DNA of 64,000 nucleotides. Origin: an uncultured Porphyromonadaceae bacterium (lineage in GTDB: Bacteria > Bacteroidota > Bacteroidia > Bacteroidales > Muribaculaceae). Of the stretch, positions 1 through 9,467 are shown one piece after another. A program made the translations under genes and the position numbers. The stretch covers positions 54,192 through 118,191 of the forward strand of contig CABUVO010000008.1 in assembly GCA_902495075.1 (NCBI GenBank), in the 5' to 3' direction. The first letter of the stretch is position 1. The number at the start of each line of letters is the position of its first letter. Under the pieces are notes generated by a model. That model was not told the DNA's origin. It ran no database searches and saw nothing but the letters and a program-made list of their open reading frames with translations.

Positions 1-792
1 TGCGTCAGGAGCCCACAAGCGTAGTTTCTTCGACTGCAGTTTGGCAGAGAAGCAACCTTTCGCATCTGTTATGCCTGAAACTGTTTTGCCGAGAGCCGGA
101 ATCTCAACCGAGACCTTTACTCCCGCCTTCGGTTCAGACATGCGCACATCCACATCTACAATGTCATGATTCTTCTTGTCAAGGCGTATGAAATAATCCT
201 CCACATAATTGTCCGGTACCGTGACGAGCATCACATCGCGGGTTATGCCGCCATAGTTCCACCAGTCGAACGCCAACGCCGGAATGGCATCCTTTGTGCG
301 TCGGTTGTTTACCTCAACCACGAGGAAATTGTCACCTTTGCGCAGCTCATTTGTCACGTCTACTTCGAAGGGGGTAAAACCACCTTCATGCTCAGCAATC
401 TCCTTACCGTTGAGATACACCTTGCAACGGTAACTGACCGCACCGAAATAAAGAAATTCGCGAGTTCCCAGTTTGGGATTGGCATCGAAATGGCGTGCAT
501 ACCACACTGTTCCCTCATAATATTTCAATTCCGGAGATTGAGAATTCCAGTCGCCCGGAACTTCAAGACGAAGTCCGCCGTCAAAAGAGTATTCGTAAAA
601 ATCGGTATTTCCCTCCGGCTTGCGGTTCTCATATACCTTCATGCGGTCTCCCTGGTCATAGAGATCCACGATCGCATCCCACCTGCCGTTGAGCAGACGA
701 TAGTCCCTCCCATATACATTAGTCATCGAGGCGGCGGATGCAGCCATCGGCAACATTAAGGTCAGCAAAATATATAACAAGAGTCGTTTCAT
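1..792 (-). CDS. Glycoside hydrolase family 2 enzyme, N-terminal part (cut by window edge)
   Basis: The open frame starts at an ATG at 792 and runs off the left edge, giving 264 codons. It opens with a signal peptide (MKRLLLYILLTLMLPMAASA), followed by a jelly-roll sugar-binding domain typical of GH2 enzymes. Visible motifs are a WYAR segment, YLNGKEIAEHEGGFTPF, and VEVNNRR followed by WWNYGGITRDV, all usual in beta-galactosidase, beta-glucuronidase and beta-mannosidase N-termini. The catalytic barrel lies outside the window, so the substrate cannot be assigned. It sits 18 bp after the acetyl esterase gene and is probably the last visible member of the SusC/SusD operon. A periplasmic exo-glycosidase role is inferred. 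Confidence 0.85.
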   Translation of the reverse strand, partial: MKRLLLYILLTLMLPMAASAASMTNVYGRDYRLLNGRWDAIVDLYDQGDRMKVYENRKPEGNTDFYEYSFDGGLRLEVPGDWNSQSPELKYYEGTVWYARHFDANPKLGTREFLYFGAVSYRCKVYLNGKEIAEHEGGFTPFEVDVTNELRKGDNFLVVEVNNRRTKDAIPALAFDWWNYGGITRDVMLVTVPDNYVEDYFIRLDKKNHDIVDVDVRMSEPKAGVKVSVEIPALGKTVSGITDAKGCFSAKLQSKKLRLWAPDA

Positions 793-810
793 GATCTTAC
801 AGCTTATTAA

Positions 811-2109
811 TTATTTCTGAGCGGAGCATCCGCGAAGGAAATCCATAATCCAGTTCCATGCCGCAGCTCCATTCTCGGCATAGGCATAATGTTCGGTAGT
901 TTCAGCCACCATCATATCCTTTGGGGCGTTGATGACATTATATACCGAATATGTGGAGGTTGGGGGACACACCATATCGTTGTAACCGAACGTGTAGAAT
1001 CCCGGAACCTTGATTTCTCTTGCGAAACTCGACACATCGAAATAGGGGATTGTTGACAGCACCTCCTTAGTGTGGAATTTCTTGTCTTTAAGTGTGTGAG
1101 GCCATCCGCCGGCACGATTGGCGGTGTAGCCTGTCATATCGCTCATTGCAGGGTAATAGGAAACGAGACCCTTGACGCGCGGATCTATTCCTGCCATAAT
1201 TATCGAAAGTCCTCCGCCCTGGCTGCCTCCGAAAGTGCCGAGACAACCGTTATAGTCGGGAAGCTGCTCAATAAAGTCAATGGCGCGGACGCACCCTGTG
1301 ATTACCCGTTTATAATAGAATCGGTCTTTATCCTCCATATTGAAGGAGTGATATCTTTTTAACGGACCATTATACAAATTATGATATACTTGAGCGGGTA
1401 AATTTACAGGAATCCCGTGAATACCTATCTCAAGTATGATGAATCCCTTCTCAGTGTGACTGATATCACCGTTGTAAGCGCGCACTCCTGCTCCGGGAAG
1501 TTTGAGAATAGCCGGATATTTTCCGGGAGCTGTCGGCACTGTGAGAATACCATACATTCTTGACCCCCAGTCATTGTTTGCCCATGAAACGTGATAGACA
1601 TTTACTTTCGGGGTGCACTTTTCAGGCATCAGTGTCATCATGGGCTCAAGATCCCATTTGCGTGCATCGGCAATGGCTTTGTCCCAGAATTCATGGAAAT
1701 CAGCAGGCTGTTGCGTCACCGGTTGCAGTTTCTCAGGTGAGAATCCGACAGTGCCCATTCCCTGATAATCCTGTTTCCCCTTTTTCATATAGACGCGACA
1801 ACGGAGAAAACCGGGATTCTTCATTGTGCCTGCATCTATTGAGGCTGTTCCGTTATGAAGTTTGACCTTTCCGGTGACGTGCGGTTTCATCATGTCTTCC
1901 GAAATGTCGTAGGTGAGTTCGACATCCCCCTCCGGCACGTTGCATCGGGTCAGGACAACATTGAATTTCACTTTTTCTCCCGGTGTGTAATTCCATTTAC
2001 CTGTTGAAGGATAGACAGAGAGATGATAAAGTCTTTCAGCCGGCTGCGCCATCGAGCATATGGCGCAAAGCACGATCATTGATATTGCGAGAAATAATCT
2101 ATTCATCAT
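811..2109 (-). CDS. Secreted acetyl xylan esterase-like enzyme (AXE1 / CE7 type)
   Basis: This 432-residue protein has a signal peptide (about 1-21), an N-terminal beta domain (about 25-125) and a C-terminal alpha/beta hydrolase of the AXE1 type. The nucleophile motif GGSQGGG is near residue 296, the acidic residue is in FGYNDMVCPP (about 378), and the histidine is in TTEHYAYAENG (about 408), so the triad looks complete. CE7 enzymes remove acetyl groups from oligosaccharides or antibiotics. Its start overlaps the stop of the alpha-galactosidase-like gene by 4 bp (ATGA), which implies translational coupling. The context suggests it deacetylates oligosaccharides imported by the neighbouring SusC/D pair. 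The exact substrate is inferred. Confidence 0.85.
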   Translation of the reverse strand: MMNRLFLAISMIVLCAICSMAQPAERLYHLSVYPSTGKWNYTPGEKVKFNVVLTRCNVPEGDVELTYDISEDMMKPHVTGKVKLHNGTASIDAGTMKNPGFLRCRVYMKKGKQDYQGMGTVGFSPEKLQPVTQQPADFHEFWDKAIADARKWDLEPMMTLMPEKCTPKVNVYHVSWANNDWGSRMYGILTVPTAPGKYPAILKLPGAGVRAYNGDISHTEKGFIILEIGIHGIPVNLPAQVYHNLYNGPLKRYHSFNMEDKDRFYYKRVITGCVRAIDFIEQLPDYNGCLGTFGGSQGGGLSIIMAGIDPRVKGLVSYYPAMSDMTGYTANRAGGWPHTLKDKKFHTKEVLSTIPYFDVSSFAREIKVPGFYTFGYNDMVCPPTSTYSVYNVINAPKDMMVAETTEHYAYAENGAAAWNWIMDFLRGCSAQK

Positions 2110-4172
2110 TTTTTGATTTTATAGCTGTATAAAGCGAAGTTGTTTCGATCTTTGATGTTGACGGGGATTTCTCCATTGAGTCCCGCCTTTGCCTTGAAAC
2201 TTTTGGCATTGCCGATAACGGGGGTGAATGTTACTTCCGTTCCGTTTTCAAACCAGGTTTTTACCGGATACTTTTCATTATCGTTGTCTTCGCGATATAT
2301 GAGAAGATAACCTTCAGAAGGGGAGGTTATCGATTGGAAACCTGTCCATGATTTTCCGGAAGGCTCATCTCCAATCGGGAGAATGGTCCCTTTGTGAAAA
2401 TCATGCTGTATTTTGCGGTAGGCATTTACCGTAGGAGCTATGGTGAAAGCATCGTCAGAAAGATTTCCGGCTTCCATCCAAGCCAATGGTTGCCCAGCAA
2501 TGGTCAGCGCGAATATGTATTCAAAGTCATAATTTGCCGGTGCGAAACGGTCGGAGACGTATTTATTTTCGTTTCGCCTGTTGTTGAGGAATTCGATTTG
2601 CAGGCGTTCCGCAGGAACATACCTTGACAACTGCCACAGATTACGAAGTGTCTGATAGGGATAATAATTCCCCCAGTCGGTATAGCGGTTCTCAAGGAAG
2701 ACATTCCCGTATTCGTTGAAGAAATGGTATCCGCCGCGGCGGCTTGCCGTTGCATCAAGATTGAACATCACGGCATTTCCGGTGTCTTCGAGCACCTTGT
2801 CGAAAAGTTTGCGCAGATTTTCCTCCCCTTTTTTTGATGCCACTGTCAGACCATCGATCTTGAACATCCGGATGCCGTATTCTTTCCATAGACCGGTGAT
2901 TGTGGCTGCATCTTTCTCCCAGTCGGCGAAATCGTTCTGCACGCTGGGATTGAACCATAACCCTATTTCGATTCCGAGTTCTTTGCCTCGGTCAACTATC
3001 GGTTTCAGTCCCCTTGGATATTTCTGAGGATCGGGCGACCAGTAAGATGCATTGGCATATATATCCTTGAAAGAACCGTTTGCCACAGCCGAGTTGGGAC
3101 TCTTTCCCGATTGCCACCCGTCATCGATTTGAAAGAGGGAGATGCCGAGACGAGCCGCTCTGTCGAGTTCGGCAAGACAGAACGCTTCGTTTACCTTTGC
3201 GTCTTGTGAACGGTCTCCCCATGTGTTCATCATTACCATCTCATCGCGCGAGGGGTCAAGAATGCGACATTGTTTCTGGTAACTGCGCAGAGAGGAGAGA
3301 GCTGAAAGTTCTCCATCTCCGAAAGTGCAGAGGACCGTGCTGTAAGTCGGAGTCCATTTGTCGGGAGTGATATCCTTGTTGTCAATACCTAACCCAGTGA
3401 CCATAAAGCTGCCGAAATCGCTTATGAAGTCCGCACCCTTGTAAGCCAATTGCACGCCTGAACAGGGAGCTTCCTTGAGGAAGATGAAACCGCCTCGGTT
3501 TTCTCCGTCGGTGACAGTAAGAATATTTCCGCGATGGTTGGTCTTGCGGTAAGAGATAAAATCCCGTTCATCAACCAGGTTGTTGTTCCAGTCAGTGATG
3601 TCGCGGAATTCCACCGCCCGTCCGTGCCAATGGTTTCCTTTCAGATCAAGGCGGTCGAGAAGCATGGTCACCGGTTTCACTTTCATGTCGGCTGCATGCT
3701 CGATGTTCTTGCGGTCCGCGGCATTTGTTTCCTTCTCAGCCACTCCTCCAAGCACACCGCGCAGGCGCGTGTCTATAGCGATGGCGGGAACCCCGTCATA
3801 AAGGCGGTAATCCCGTTCTACCTCAAGATCTCCGAGATGGTAATGCACTGTGGCGATCATCCTGTCGGGACGGATGCCGTCGCTCTTGACTTCTTTCACG
3901 GAGAATGAACCGTCGGTCGGTTTCTCGCGGTTTATGTTGAAATCCGGGTTCTTTCCGAGAGTAAGAAGTCTCTTGCCGGAAATCTTGTCGGTTACGCTCA
4001 GTGTGATCAGGTGCCCGTTGTTCCATAAGGCGGTGCGTTCAATTCTGGAATTCCCCATGCGGAGAGTGTCGCCGTCAAGACGTGCGTAACACTCCGAGGA
4101 ATATGCCGGAAAAGCCATGGAAATGGATACACTGAGAGCTATTGCGGGTATCAGGAGGGGTTTGAAGGTCAT
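2106..4172 (-). CDS. Alpha-galactosidase-like glycoside hydrolase (clan GH-D, GH36 type)
   Basis: This 688-residue secreted protein has an N-terminal beta-sandwich, a central TIM barrel and a C-terminal beta domain. The barrel shows the clan GH-D pattern: QIDDGWQ near residue 349, WFNPSVQND, and RMFKIDG near residue 437, whose Asp is the expected nucleophile. ENRYTDWGNYYPYQTLRNLW follows and should carry the acid/base region. Family enzymes cleave terminal alpha-galactosides with retention. KID instead of the classical KWD suggests a divergent subfamily, so alpha-N-acetylgalactosaminidase or another alpha-glycosidase activity is possible. It lies 25 bp after the FAD oxidoreductase gene and overlaps the esterase gene by 4 bp. 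Confidence 0.8.
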   Translation of the reverse strand: MTFKPLLIPAIALSVSISMAFPAYSSECYARLDGDTLRMGNSRIERTALWNNGHLITLSVTDKISGKRLLTLGKNPDFNINREKPTDGSFSVKEVKSDGIRPDRMIATVHYHLGDLEVERDYRLYDGVPAIAIDTRLRGVLGGVAEKETNAADRKNIEHAADMKVKPVTMLLDRLDLKGNHWHGRAVEFRDITDWNNNLVDERDFISYRKTNHRGNILTVTDGENRGGFIFLKEAPCSGVQLAYKGADFISDFGSFMVTGLGIDNKDITPDKWTPTYSTVLCTFGDGELSALSSLRSYQKQCRILDPSRDEMVMMNTWGDRSQDAKVNEAFCLAELDRAARLGISLFQIDDGWQSGKSPNSAVANGSFKDIYANASYWSPDPQKYPRGLKPIVDRGKELGIEIGLWFNPSVQNDFADWEKDAATITGLWKEYGIRMFKIDGLTVASKKGEENLRKLFDKVLEDTGNAVMFNLDATASRRGGYHFFNEYGNVFLENRYTDWGNYYPYQTLRNLWQLSRYVPAERLQIEFLNNRRNENKYVSDRFAPANYDFEYIFALTIAGQPLAWMEAGNLSDDAFTIAPTVNAYRKIQHDFHKGTILPIGDEPSGKSWTGFQSITSPSEGYLLIYREDNDNEKYPVKTWFENGTEVTFTPVIGNAKSFKAKAGLNGEIPVNIKDRNNFALYSYKIKK

Positions 4173-4197
4173 CTTGAAAAATTTTTTAAACAGCTTC

Positions 4198-6093
4198 TTA
4201 ATTCTTTAAAGCCGGAGGATTGTCAAGGAGTTGATTTGGCAGATTGAATTTCTGATTGTCGGGGAGGGTAGATGCATCTTTACCTGCGCCATCCTGCATC
4301 ATTGCTGTCAGTTCGGGTAGATGCTTCTGATATACTTCCCGTGGACTAACATCGTGTTTTTTGCATAGGGATGCAGCCATGCCGACAACTTCACCCATCA
4401 TGCCTGTGGTGCGCATCACGCGGACAGTGCCGAGAGCTACGTGGCTCACGCTGATGTTGCGCCCTGCCATAAAGAGATTGTCGATATTGCGTGAATACAG
4501 ACAGCGGTAAGGCACGGCATACGGATGAATGAAAATATGGTTTGTCGCAGCCTTGAACTCATTGCCGGGGAATCGTTTGCTGTTTTTAGGATCCGGGAAA
4601 TGGAGGTCAAGACTCCATGTGGTGGTAAATGATGCATCCTCATGGAAAACATTCTTGTCGATGTCGTCTTGCTTGAGAATATAATCACCGAGCAGACGGC
4701 GCGACTCACGTTTTCCGGAGATGAATCCAGCCCAGTCAAGAGAACGGTTGCGGAATTTGGCGTTGTCTGAGGCATGATTTTTCAGATAGCTCCAGTTGGC
4801 GAATATCACGAGCAGACCATAATCGCGTACGCGCTCCGCCTCAGTGATCTGATTGCGGTTCATACCGGTTTCCCATTTCCATTCTCCCATGGTGACGCGC
4901 TCGCAGATAGAGTCATTATATACGGGACCATAGTTGAATTCAGGGAAACGGGTAGGTTTGTCATATTCCTTGGTGTACCATTGAATAGAAGCACCCATAG
5001 TCATGGAGTCGGCTTTTTCCGGAGCAAGCGTCTCGTTATATTCAGAGTGCGCTTCGCGTCCCATTGCGAAATCAGCACCGGCAAGATAACCGATGGTGCC
5101 GTCACCCGTGCAGTCGCAGAATAAAGGAGCGGAGAGAACCACTTCATTGCTGTTTTCAATATGAGTCAGAGTTACGGATGTGATGCGGTTGCCGGCGTTA
5201 GTCACGCTCACGGCGCGATAGCAGGGATAAAGCGTCACGCCCTTTTCGTTTGCGATGAAGGAATCCTTCTTCTCATCTTCATAATAATCTCCCGGTTTTG
5301 CATTTCCGGCGCGGGAATGTCCGAATTCACGTATCATTCGTCCCAACCCTTTGTTCGGACCGATCTCCGCGTATCCTCCGAGATGCACGCGCACCTCCGA
5401 GCTGTTGTTGCCTCCCAAGACAGGACGGTCGTTGACCAGTGCCACATTCATGCCGTTGCGTGCCGCAGCCACAGCGGCGCACATTCCTGCGATTCCACCA
5501 CCTACGACAACCATATCGTAGGAAGCGCGAACCGGCGTAGCTTTGTCGAGTCCGAGCATATGACGGCGTTTTGCCGTCAGTTCCTCCCCGTCATCAGGAA
5601 GTGATGCAAGCTCCGGGTGATTCGTGAGATAGATTGCATCGCATCTTCCGTTGAATCCTGTGAGGTCATGCAACGCAAGGTTATGGCTGCCTGATTTCAG
5701 TTTCACTTCTCCGACACGTTGCCATTCCCAACGGTTGCCCGTATCGCCTACGGTAGCGGAAAGTTGTTTGCCATCTACCTTTACACGGAATTTACCGGGA
5801 CCCTTTTTGTCGTTCCAAGGGGAAGTCCAATTGAATGTTCGCACAAATACGGTATATTTCCCGTCTTCGGGTATGTTTACCATTGTTACGGCATCTTTCA
5901 CGGGATTGCCGAGACCGTGAGCCATCAGATAGCTTGAACCCATGCAGTCGATAAACTGCTGGTCGACCACCCATCCCCCTTTGTCAGAGAATGACTCTGC
6001 CTCGACCCACACCTCTGCCGCCTCCGCCCCGAAAAGGGGGAGGAGAGCGACTGCGGTGCATGCCATATATCGTTTGATGCTATTCATCATCAT
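4198..6093 (-). CDS. Secreted FAD-dependent oxidoreductase with N-terminal carbohydrate-binding-like domain
   Basis: This 631-residue protein has a signal peptide (about 1-25) and a beta-sandwich segment (about 28-155, with VWVEAESFSDKGGWVVDQQF) that resembles carbohydrate-binding modules. It is followed by an FAD_oxidored domain. The dinucleotide fold is clear at MVVVGGGIAGMCAAVAAARNG (about 195-215) and is followed by LGGNNSSEVRVHLGG. Further FAD motifs are CDCTGDGTIGYLAGAD and the C-terminal MAGRNISVSHVALGTVRVM. Such proteins are common in Bacteroidetes polysaccharide loci, but their redox reaction on sugars is poorly defined. It is 7 bp from the preceding DUF4832 gene, so it is in the same operon. 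Oxidation or elimination on an oligosaccharide is only an inference. Confidence 0.8.
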   Translation of the reverse strand: MMMNSIKRYMACTAVALLPLFGAEAAEVWVEAESFSDKGGWVVDQQFIDCMGSSYLMAHGLGNPVKDAVTMVNIPEDGKYTVFVRTFNWTSPWNDKKGPGKFRVKVDGKQLSATVGDTGNRWEWQRVGEVKLKSGSHNLALHDLTGFNGRCDAIYLTNHPELASLPDDGEELTAKRRHMLGLDKATPVRASYDMVVVGGGIAGMCAAVAAARNGMNVALVNDRPVLGGNNSSEVRVHLGGYAEIGPNKGLGRMIREFGHSRAGNAKPGDYYEDEKKDSFIANEKGVTLYPCYRAVSVTNAGNRITSVTLTHIENSNEVVLSAPLFCDCTGDGTIGYLAGADFAMGREAHSEYNETLAPEKADSMTMGASIQWYTKEYDKPTRFPEFNYGPVYNDSICERVTMGEWKWETGMNRNQITEAERVRDYGLLVIFANWSYLKNHASDNAKFRNRSLDWAGFISGKRESRRLLGDYILKQDDIDKNVFHEDASFTTTWSLDLHFPDPKNSKRFPGNEFKAATNHIFIHPYAVPYRCLYSRNIDNLFMAGRNISVSHVALGTVRVMRTTGMMGEVVGMAASLCKKHDVSPREVYQKHLPELTAMMQDGAGKDASTLPDNQKFNLPNQLLDNPPALKN

Positions 6094-6099
6094 TTATGA

Positions 6100-7704
6100 T
6101 CAGTTTACATTTACATCGGAAAGTTTCACCCAGCCTTCGGGAGTAATGTCTCCTTTGGCTGATACCTGAATACCGATTTCATTATCTTTTGTGGTGTCGA
6201 CAATACCTACAGCCCATGTGTAATTACCGGCAGCTACACCCCCAAGATTGAATGAGAACTCATAAGTGGAAGGTTTCCCTTTAATCCATTCATTGAGACA
6301 TGGTGCAAGATCAACAAACACTTTTACAGGCTGCGATGTGGTTTTGTCAAGGAGAGCGAACGCAACTTTGTATTTCTGATTCCACTGAGGAATATTTGTC
6401 GGGCAGTAACCCCAACCAAGATTACTCCAACGGTGAATCATAGTGGCAGTTCCATTTCCTGATACAGATTTAGGGAGGGAGATTTTGTCAGGGTATAGAC
6501 GATAACCACCTTCTGCTATGAATTCTTTCACAAGATCGAAGCAGTTGTTGAACCATCTCCAGGTCTCACCGCTTGTCATAGAATTTGAATAGCGGAAGTC
6601 CATCATGTTTACAAATGAATTTTTGGCTTCGTTGAATTCTCCGCGACGCACTTCTGCATGATCCGCATATCCATCACCCTTGATAGAGCCGCCATGTGAG
6701 CTTTCAACCCATCCGCCTTCTGCAATGAGAGGACGATTGTATCTATTGGCAAGAGCGTAATTGCGCTCCCAATCTTTGTAATAACCCTTCATGCCGAAAG
6801 CGTCGTGACGAAGAGAATAACCTTTTGCCACCAGTTTGTCAAGAAGTTTTGCGGAAACCTCTGTATTCGCGCTGTCGAAACCTTTGGTATCCATAAGGCA
6901 ACGATGGTAGTTAATCACACAGGGTACTTTTGTAAACGCCTGTAGATAAGCATCACTCACCCAGTCGATCACTGCCTCGCGTGGAGTTGCGTCTCCAGTG
7001 GAGTATATCACTGTGTGGCTTTCACCCCATTTGCCAAGACCGAAACCACTCATGAACATTGTTACGTCGGGATCATTATATTTTTTTGCAAACGCCTGGA
7101 GGAAAGCGGCATATTTTTCCTGAAAGATTGGGTCATCGCAATAAGGAGACCAAACCTGCACAGAACCTGTTGTGGTCATGAAGCCTTTGGCACCAGCCTC
7201 TCTTACATAGTCAGGGGTGAAGTTATCATGCTTGTCCTGACTGTCGCAGATGAAAGTGAAGGCGAGCTTTAGACCACGTTCCTTCGCTCCGTCAACAAGC
7301 ATGTGGAAACGACGTGCGTATTTGGAAGCGGAAGCCGGTTGTTCCCATACGTATACTCCTTCTTCAGGATTGAAATATGTCCATGCTGCACGGATATAGA
7401 GAACCGATGCATAGTCTGACACCTTTACATTCCCCTCTGAAGTGGGATAGTTGTCATATACTTCCCAAAAATCATCTCGAAGACCGTCACCAAGACCGGT
7501 GTAAAGCACCCATCCGGTCATAGGGTTTTTGAGATTTTTGTAACGTTCGGGTTTGATATCGACTACTTCATTGCCGTTTATATTCCAATTATGGGTGCCC
7601 TCTGCAGGCTCATCACTTTCAGAACAGGAGACTGCTCCGAGAGTCATGACCGCGCCAGCCAGCATGGAGCAGGCGCGAGTCATATATTTCTTTATATTGT
7701 TCAT
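6100..7704 (-). CDS. DUF4832/DUF4874-type lipoprotein, putative glycan-active barrel protein
   Basis: This 534-residue protein has a lipobox (LGAVSC, Cys near residue 27). It begins with a segment ending NPMTGWVLYTGLG, continues with a probable TIM-barrel region (SYWDYAS-like motifs are replaced here by DYASVLYIRAAWTYFNPEEG, then FGLGKWGESHTVIY and LRHDAFGMKGYYKDWE) and ends in a beta domain containing NLGWGYCPTNIPQWNQKYKVA, which is typical of DUF4832. It is a clear paralogue of the protein at 14680-16206 with the same domain order. Conserved Glu and Asp residues in GEWVESS/GGWVESSHGG and HDAFGMKG suggest a glycosidase-like active site, but no activity is assigned. It follows susE in the operon. 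Confidence 0.75.
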   Translation of the reverse strand: MNNIKKYMTRACSMLAGAVMTLGAVSCSESDEPAEGTHNWNINGNEVVDIKPERYKNLKNPMTGWVLYTGLGDGLRDDFWEVYDNYPTSEGNVKVSDYASVLYIRAAWTYFNPEEGVYVWEQPASASKYARRFHMLVDGAKERGLKLAFTFICDSQDKHDNFTPDYVREAGAKGFMTTTGSVQVWSPYCDDPIFQEKYAAFLQAFAKKYNDPDVTMFMSGFGLGKWGESHTVIYSTGDATPREAVIDWVSDAYLQAFTKVPCVINYHRCLMDTKGFDSANTEVSAKLLDKLVAKGYSLRHDAFGMKGYYKDWERNYALANRYNRPLIAEGGWVESSHGGSIKGDGYADHAEVRRGEFNEAKNSFVNMMDFRYSNSMTSGETWRWFNNCFDLVKEFIAEGGYRLYPDKISLPKSVSGNGTATMIHRWSNLGWGYCPTNIPQWNQKYKVAFALLDKTTSQPVKVFVDLAPCLNEWIKGKPSTYEFSFNLGGVAAGNYTWAVGIVDTTKDNEIGIQVSAKGDITPEGWVKLSDVNVN

Positions 7705-7718
7705 ATTTTACTATTCTA

Positions 7719-9350
7719 TTACTTATTTCCAAAGAACACAGTCATTTTCTCAATGTCCACAACTACAAATGTGCAATTTTCAGGTACACAGAAGTAAGCA
7801 TATCTGTTGTCGCTCTGTCCTTTCACGAGTTGATATGTCTCGTTAAGGTTGACACTCAGATAACCACGTTTTGAATTACGCTTCGCTTCCGCGGTGGAGC
7901 CGAAGGCATAGACGTTGTTCTCAATTGATGACACAAGGAAGTTTAGTGCTCCAACTCCGGTTGCTTTCGACCAGTCGTCGGTAGATGTGCTGCGTGGTAG
8001 AGCGTCACCTTGGTAAACGAATACGTTCGGATTTGCGAGAGATTGTTTCATGCAATACTTCTTCTGGAATCCGGCTTTGAGACCATCATCGTGAGCCGAT
8101 GCATTGAATCCACCCCACATCCAGAGTTCTGTTACTTCCTGAGTATACGGATTAATCTTGTCAACAGTGTTGTTGTAAGAAACCACCGTATTCTTCATGT
8201 CGGTTGCGGCAGAATAGATTGTTACAGTGCGCTCTTCGAGGTTAACAACAACGCGATATGTTCCGTCTGCCGGAATTGTCCAGTATGCTGATCCTGTGCC
8301 GCTTTCAGTAGACACTTGATCGAATTCGTGAGCCTGTCCGTCGTGGATGTCGTGATCAGCTTTGTCTTTAGGTACAAACGATACGGCTTTTGCTTCCTGG
8401 AACAACAGTGGCATGTAAAGCTTGCCGGCTTTGAGTTCACCGCGCCATGCATAAAGAAGATCGTTTTCGAGAGTGCGCTCGATTTCGATGTCATCGCCAC
8501 CTACAGCCGCGCCTGACATGTAAAGTTTGTCAAGTTCGATGATGCTTCCTGCGGGAACAATCTTGACAGTCTTTGCACCAAGGTTGATCTGCACACGATA
8601 ATTTCCTGCTTCGGGAATTACCCAATAGTTAGCTTTGGCTGCATCTACCATCACAGCCGGCATTTCTGATGATGTTATAGCCTCATCAGGATTTGCAGGA
8701 GAGAAGGCATTGTTTTCATCGCCATATGAAACGGGGAAGTTGATTTTACCTGCGTTAAGCGCTCCATTCCATGAATAAATACCGGATGTCTCTGAAGTGG
8801 GAGTCAGCTCAATGGGTGTCTCACCGGCAGCCGACCCTCCAATCCAAAGTTTATCTGCGCGATATTGTTTCTCTCCGTATGTTTTCACGCGGATTGTCGC
8901 GGTCGCGATATCCGGGATAACTACGCGCGGACCTTCAAATGTTGCTGTCACAGTCAGATTAAGAGTGTTGACAGTGCTTGTGAGGCAACCGAAATGACCT
9001 GTGAGAATCTCATGAAGTTCGCGGTTGGTATATTCGCGGCGGAAGATGCCGTCATCCTCATATTCTTTCAGACTTGCGGATTTACTTCCTACCGCATCCA
9101 TCTGATACTGATAGTATGTGATGTATTCATTGCCATATGGGTGAGCTGCATTCCATTCGAGTGTGAGTGCAACAGCATCGGGATTATTCTCGTCGAGCAC
9201 AACATAATCGCTCGAAGTGGTCAGCTGGATCACTGACTTGTTGCGGGAATAGGCGTTGTCGATATCCTCGTCTCCGCAGGAGGCAAGCATTCCCGCTGTC
9301 AGCACGAATGCTGACAGACACAGAATGTTGCGGTATATTCTTTTATTCAT
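7719..9350 (-). CDS. SusE/SusF-like outer-membrane starch-binding-type lipoprotein
   Basis: This 543-residue protein has a lipoprotein signal (TAGMLASCGDED, Cys near residue 26). An N-terminal SusE-like domain (VVLDENNPDAVALTLEWNAA) is followed by at least two repeated binding modules, one starting LWIGGSAAGETPIEL and one starting LYMSGAAVGGDDIEIE. Each ends with YW(V/T)IP followed by NYRVQINL or TYRVVVNL. A third, more divergent module (LWMWGGFNASAHDDG) is at the C-terminus. SusE/F proteins sit on the cell surface and bind glycan beside the SusCD transporter. The gene lies directly after susD, separated by a paired-heptamer hairpin, and before a DUF4832 gene. Confidence 0.85.
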   Translation of the reverse strand: MNKRIYRNILCLSAFVLTAGMLASCGDEDIDNAYSRNKSVIQLTTSSDYVVLDENNPDAVALTLEWNAAHPYGNEYITYYQYQMDAVGSKSASLKEYEDDGIFRREYTNRELHEILTGHFGCLTSTVNTLNLTVTATFEGPRVVIPDIATATIRVKTYGEKQYRADKLWIGGSAAGETPIELTPTSETSGIYSWNGALNAGKINFPVSYGDENNAFSPANPDEAITSSEMPAVMVDAAKANYWVIPEAGNYRVQINLGAKTVKIVPAGSIIELDKLYMSGAAVGGDDIEIERTLENDLLYAWRGELKAGKLYMPLLFQEAKAVSFVPKDKADHDIHDGQAHEFDQVSTESGTGSAYWTIPADGTYRVVVNLEERTVTIYSAATDMKNTVVSYNNTVDKINPYTQEVTELWMWGGFNASAHDDGLKAGFQKKYCMKQSLANPNVFVYQGDALPRSTSTDDWSKATGVGALNFLVSSIENNVYAFGSTAEAKRNSKRGYLSVNLNETYQLVKGQSDNRYAYFCVPENCTFVVVDIEKMTVFFGNK

Positions 9351-9366
9351 ATTCGTCTTTTTTTAG

Positions 9367-9467
9367 TTAATTAGGAGTTAGGAATTAGGAGTTAAGAATT
9401 AATTTCTTGTCTCTTCATTCGAATGCTTTCAAGCAATTCCTAATTCCTAATTTCTCATTCCTAATTG
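9367..9467. repeat. Inverted arms of TTAGGAA-like heptamers between susD and susE
   Basis: A left arm (about 9367-9404) of tandem TTAGGAA/TTAGGAG units is followed after about 30 nt by a right arm (about 9435-9467) of the complementary TTCCTAA units, which abuts the susD stop codon. The two arms can fold into a long AT-rich hairpin. The same design recurs at 24247-24355 and 25602-25703, with a single arm at 14653-14687. Confidence 0.75.
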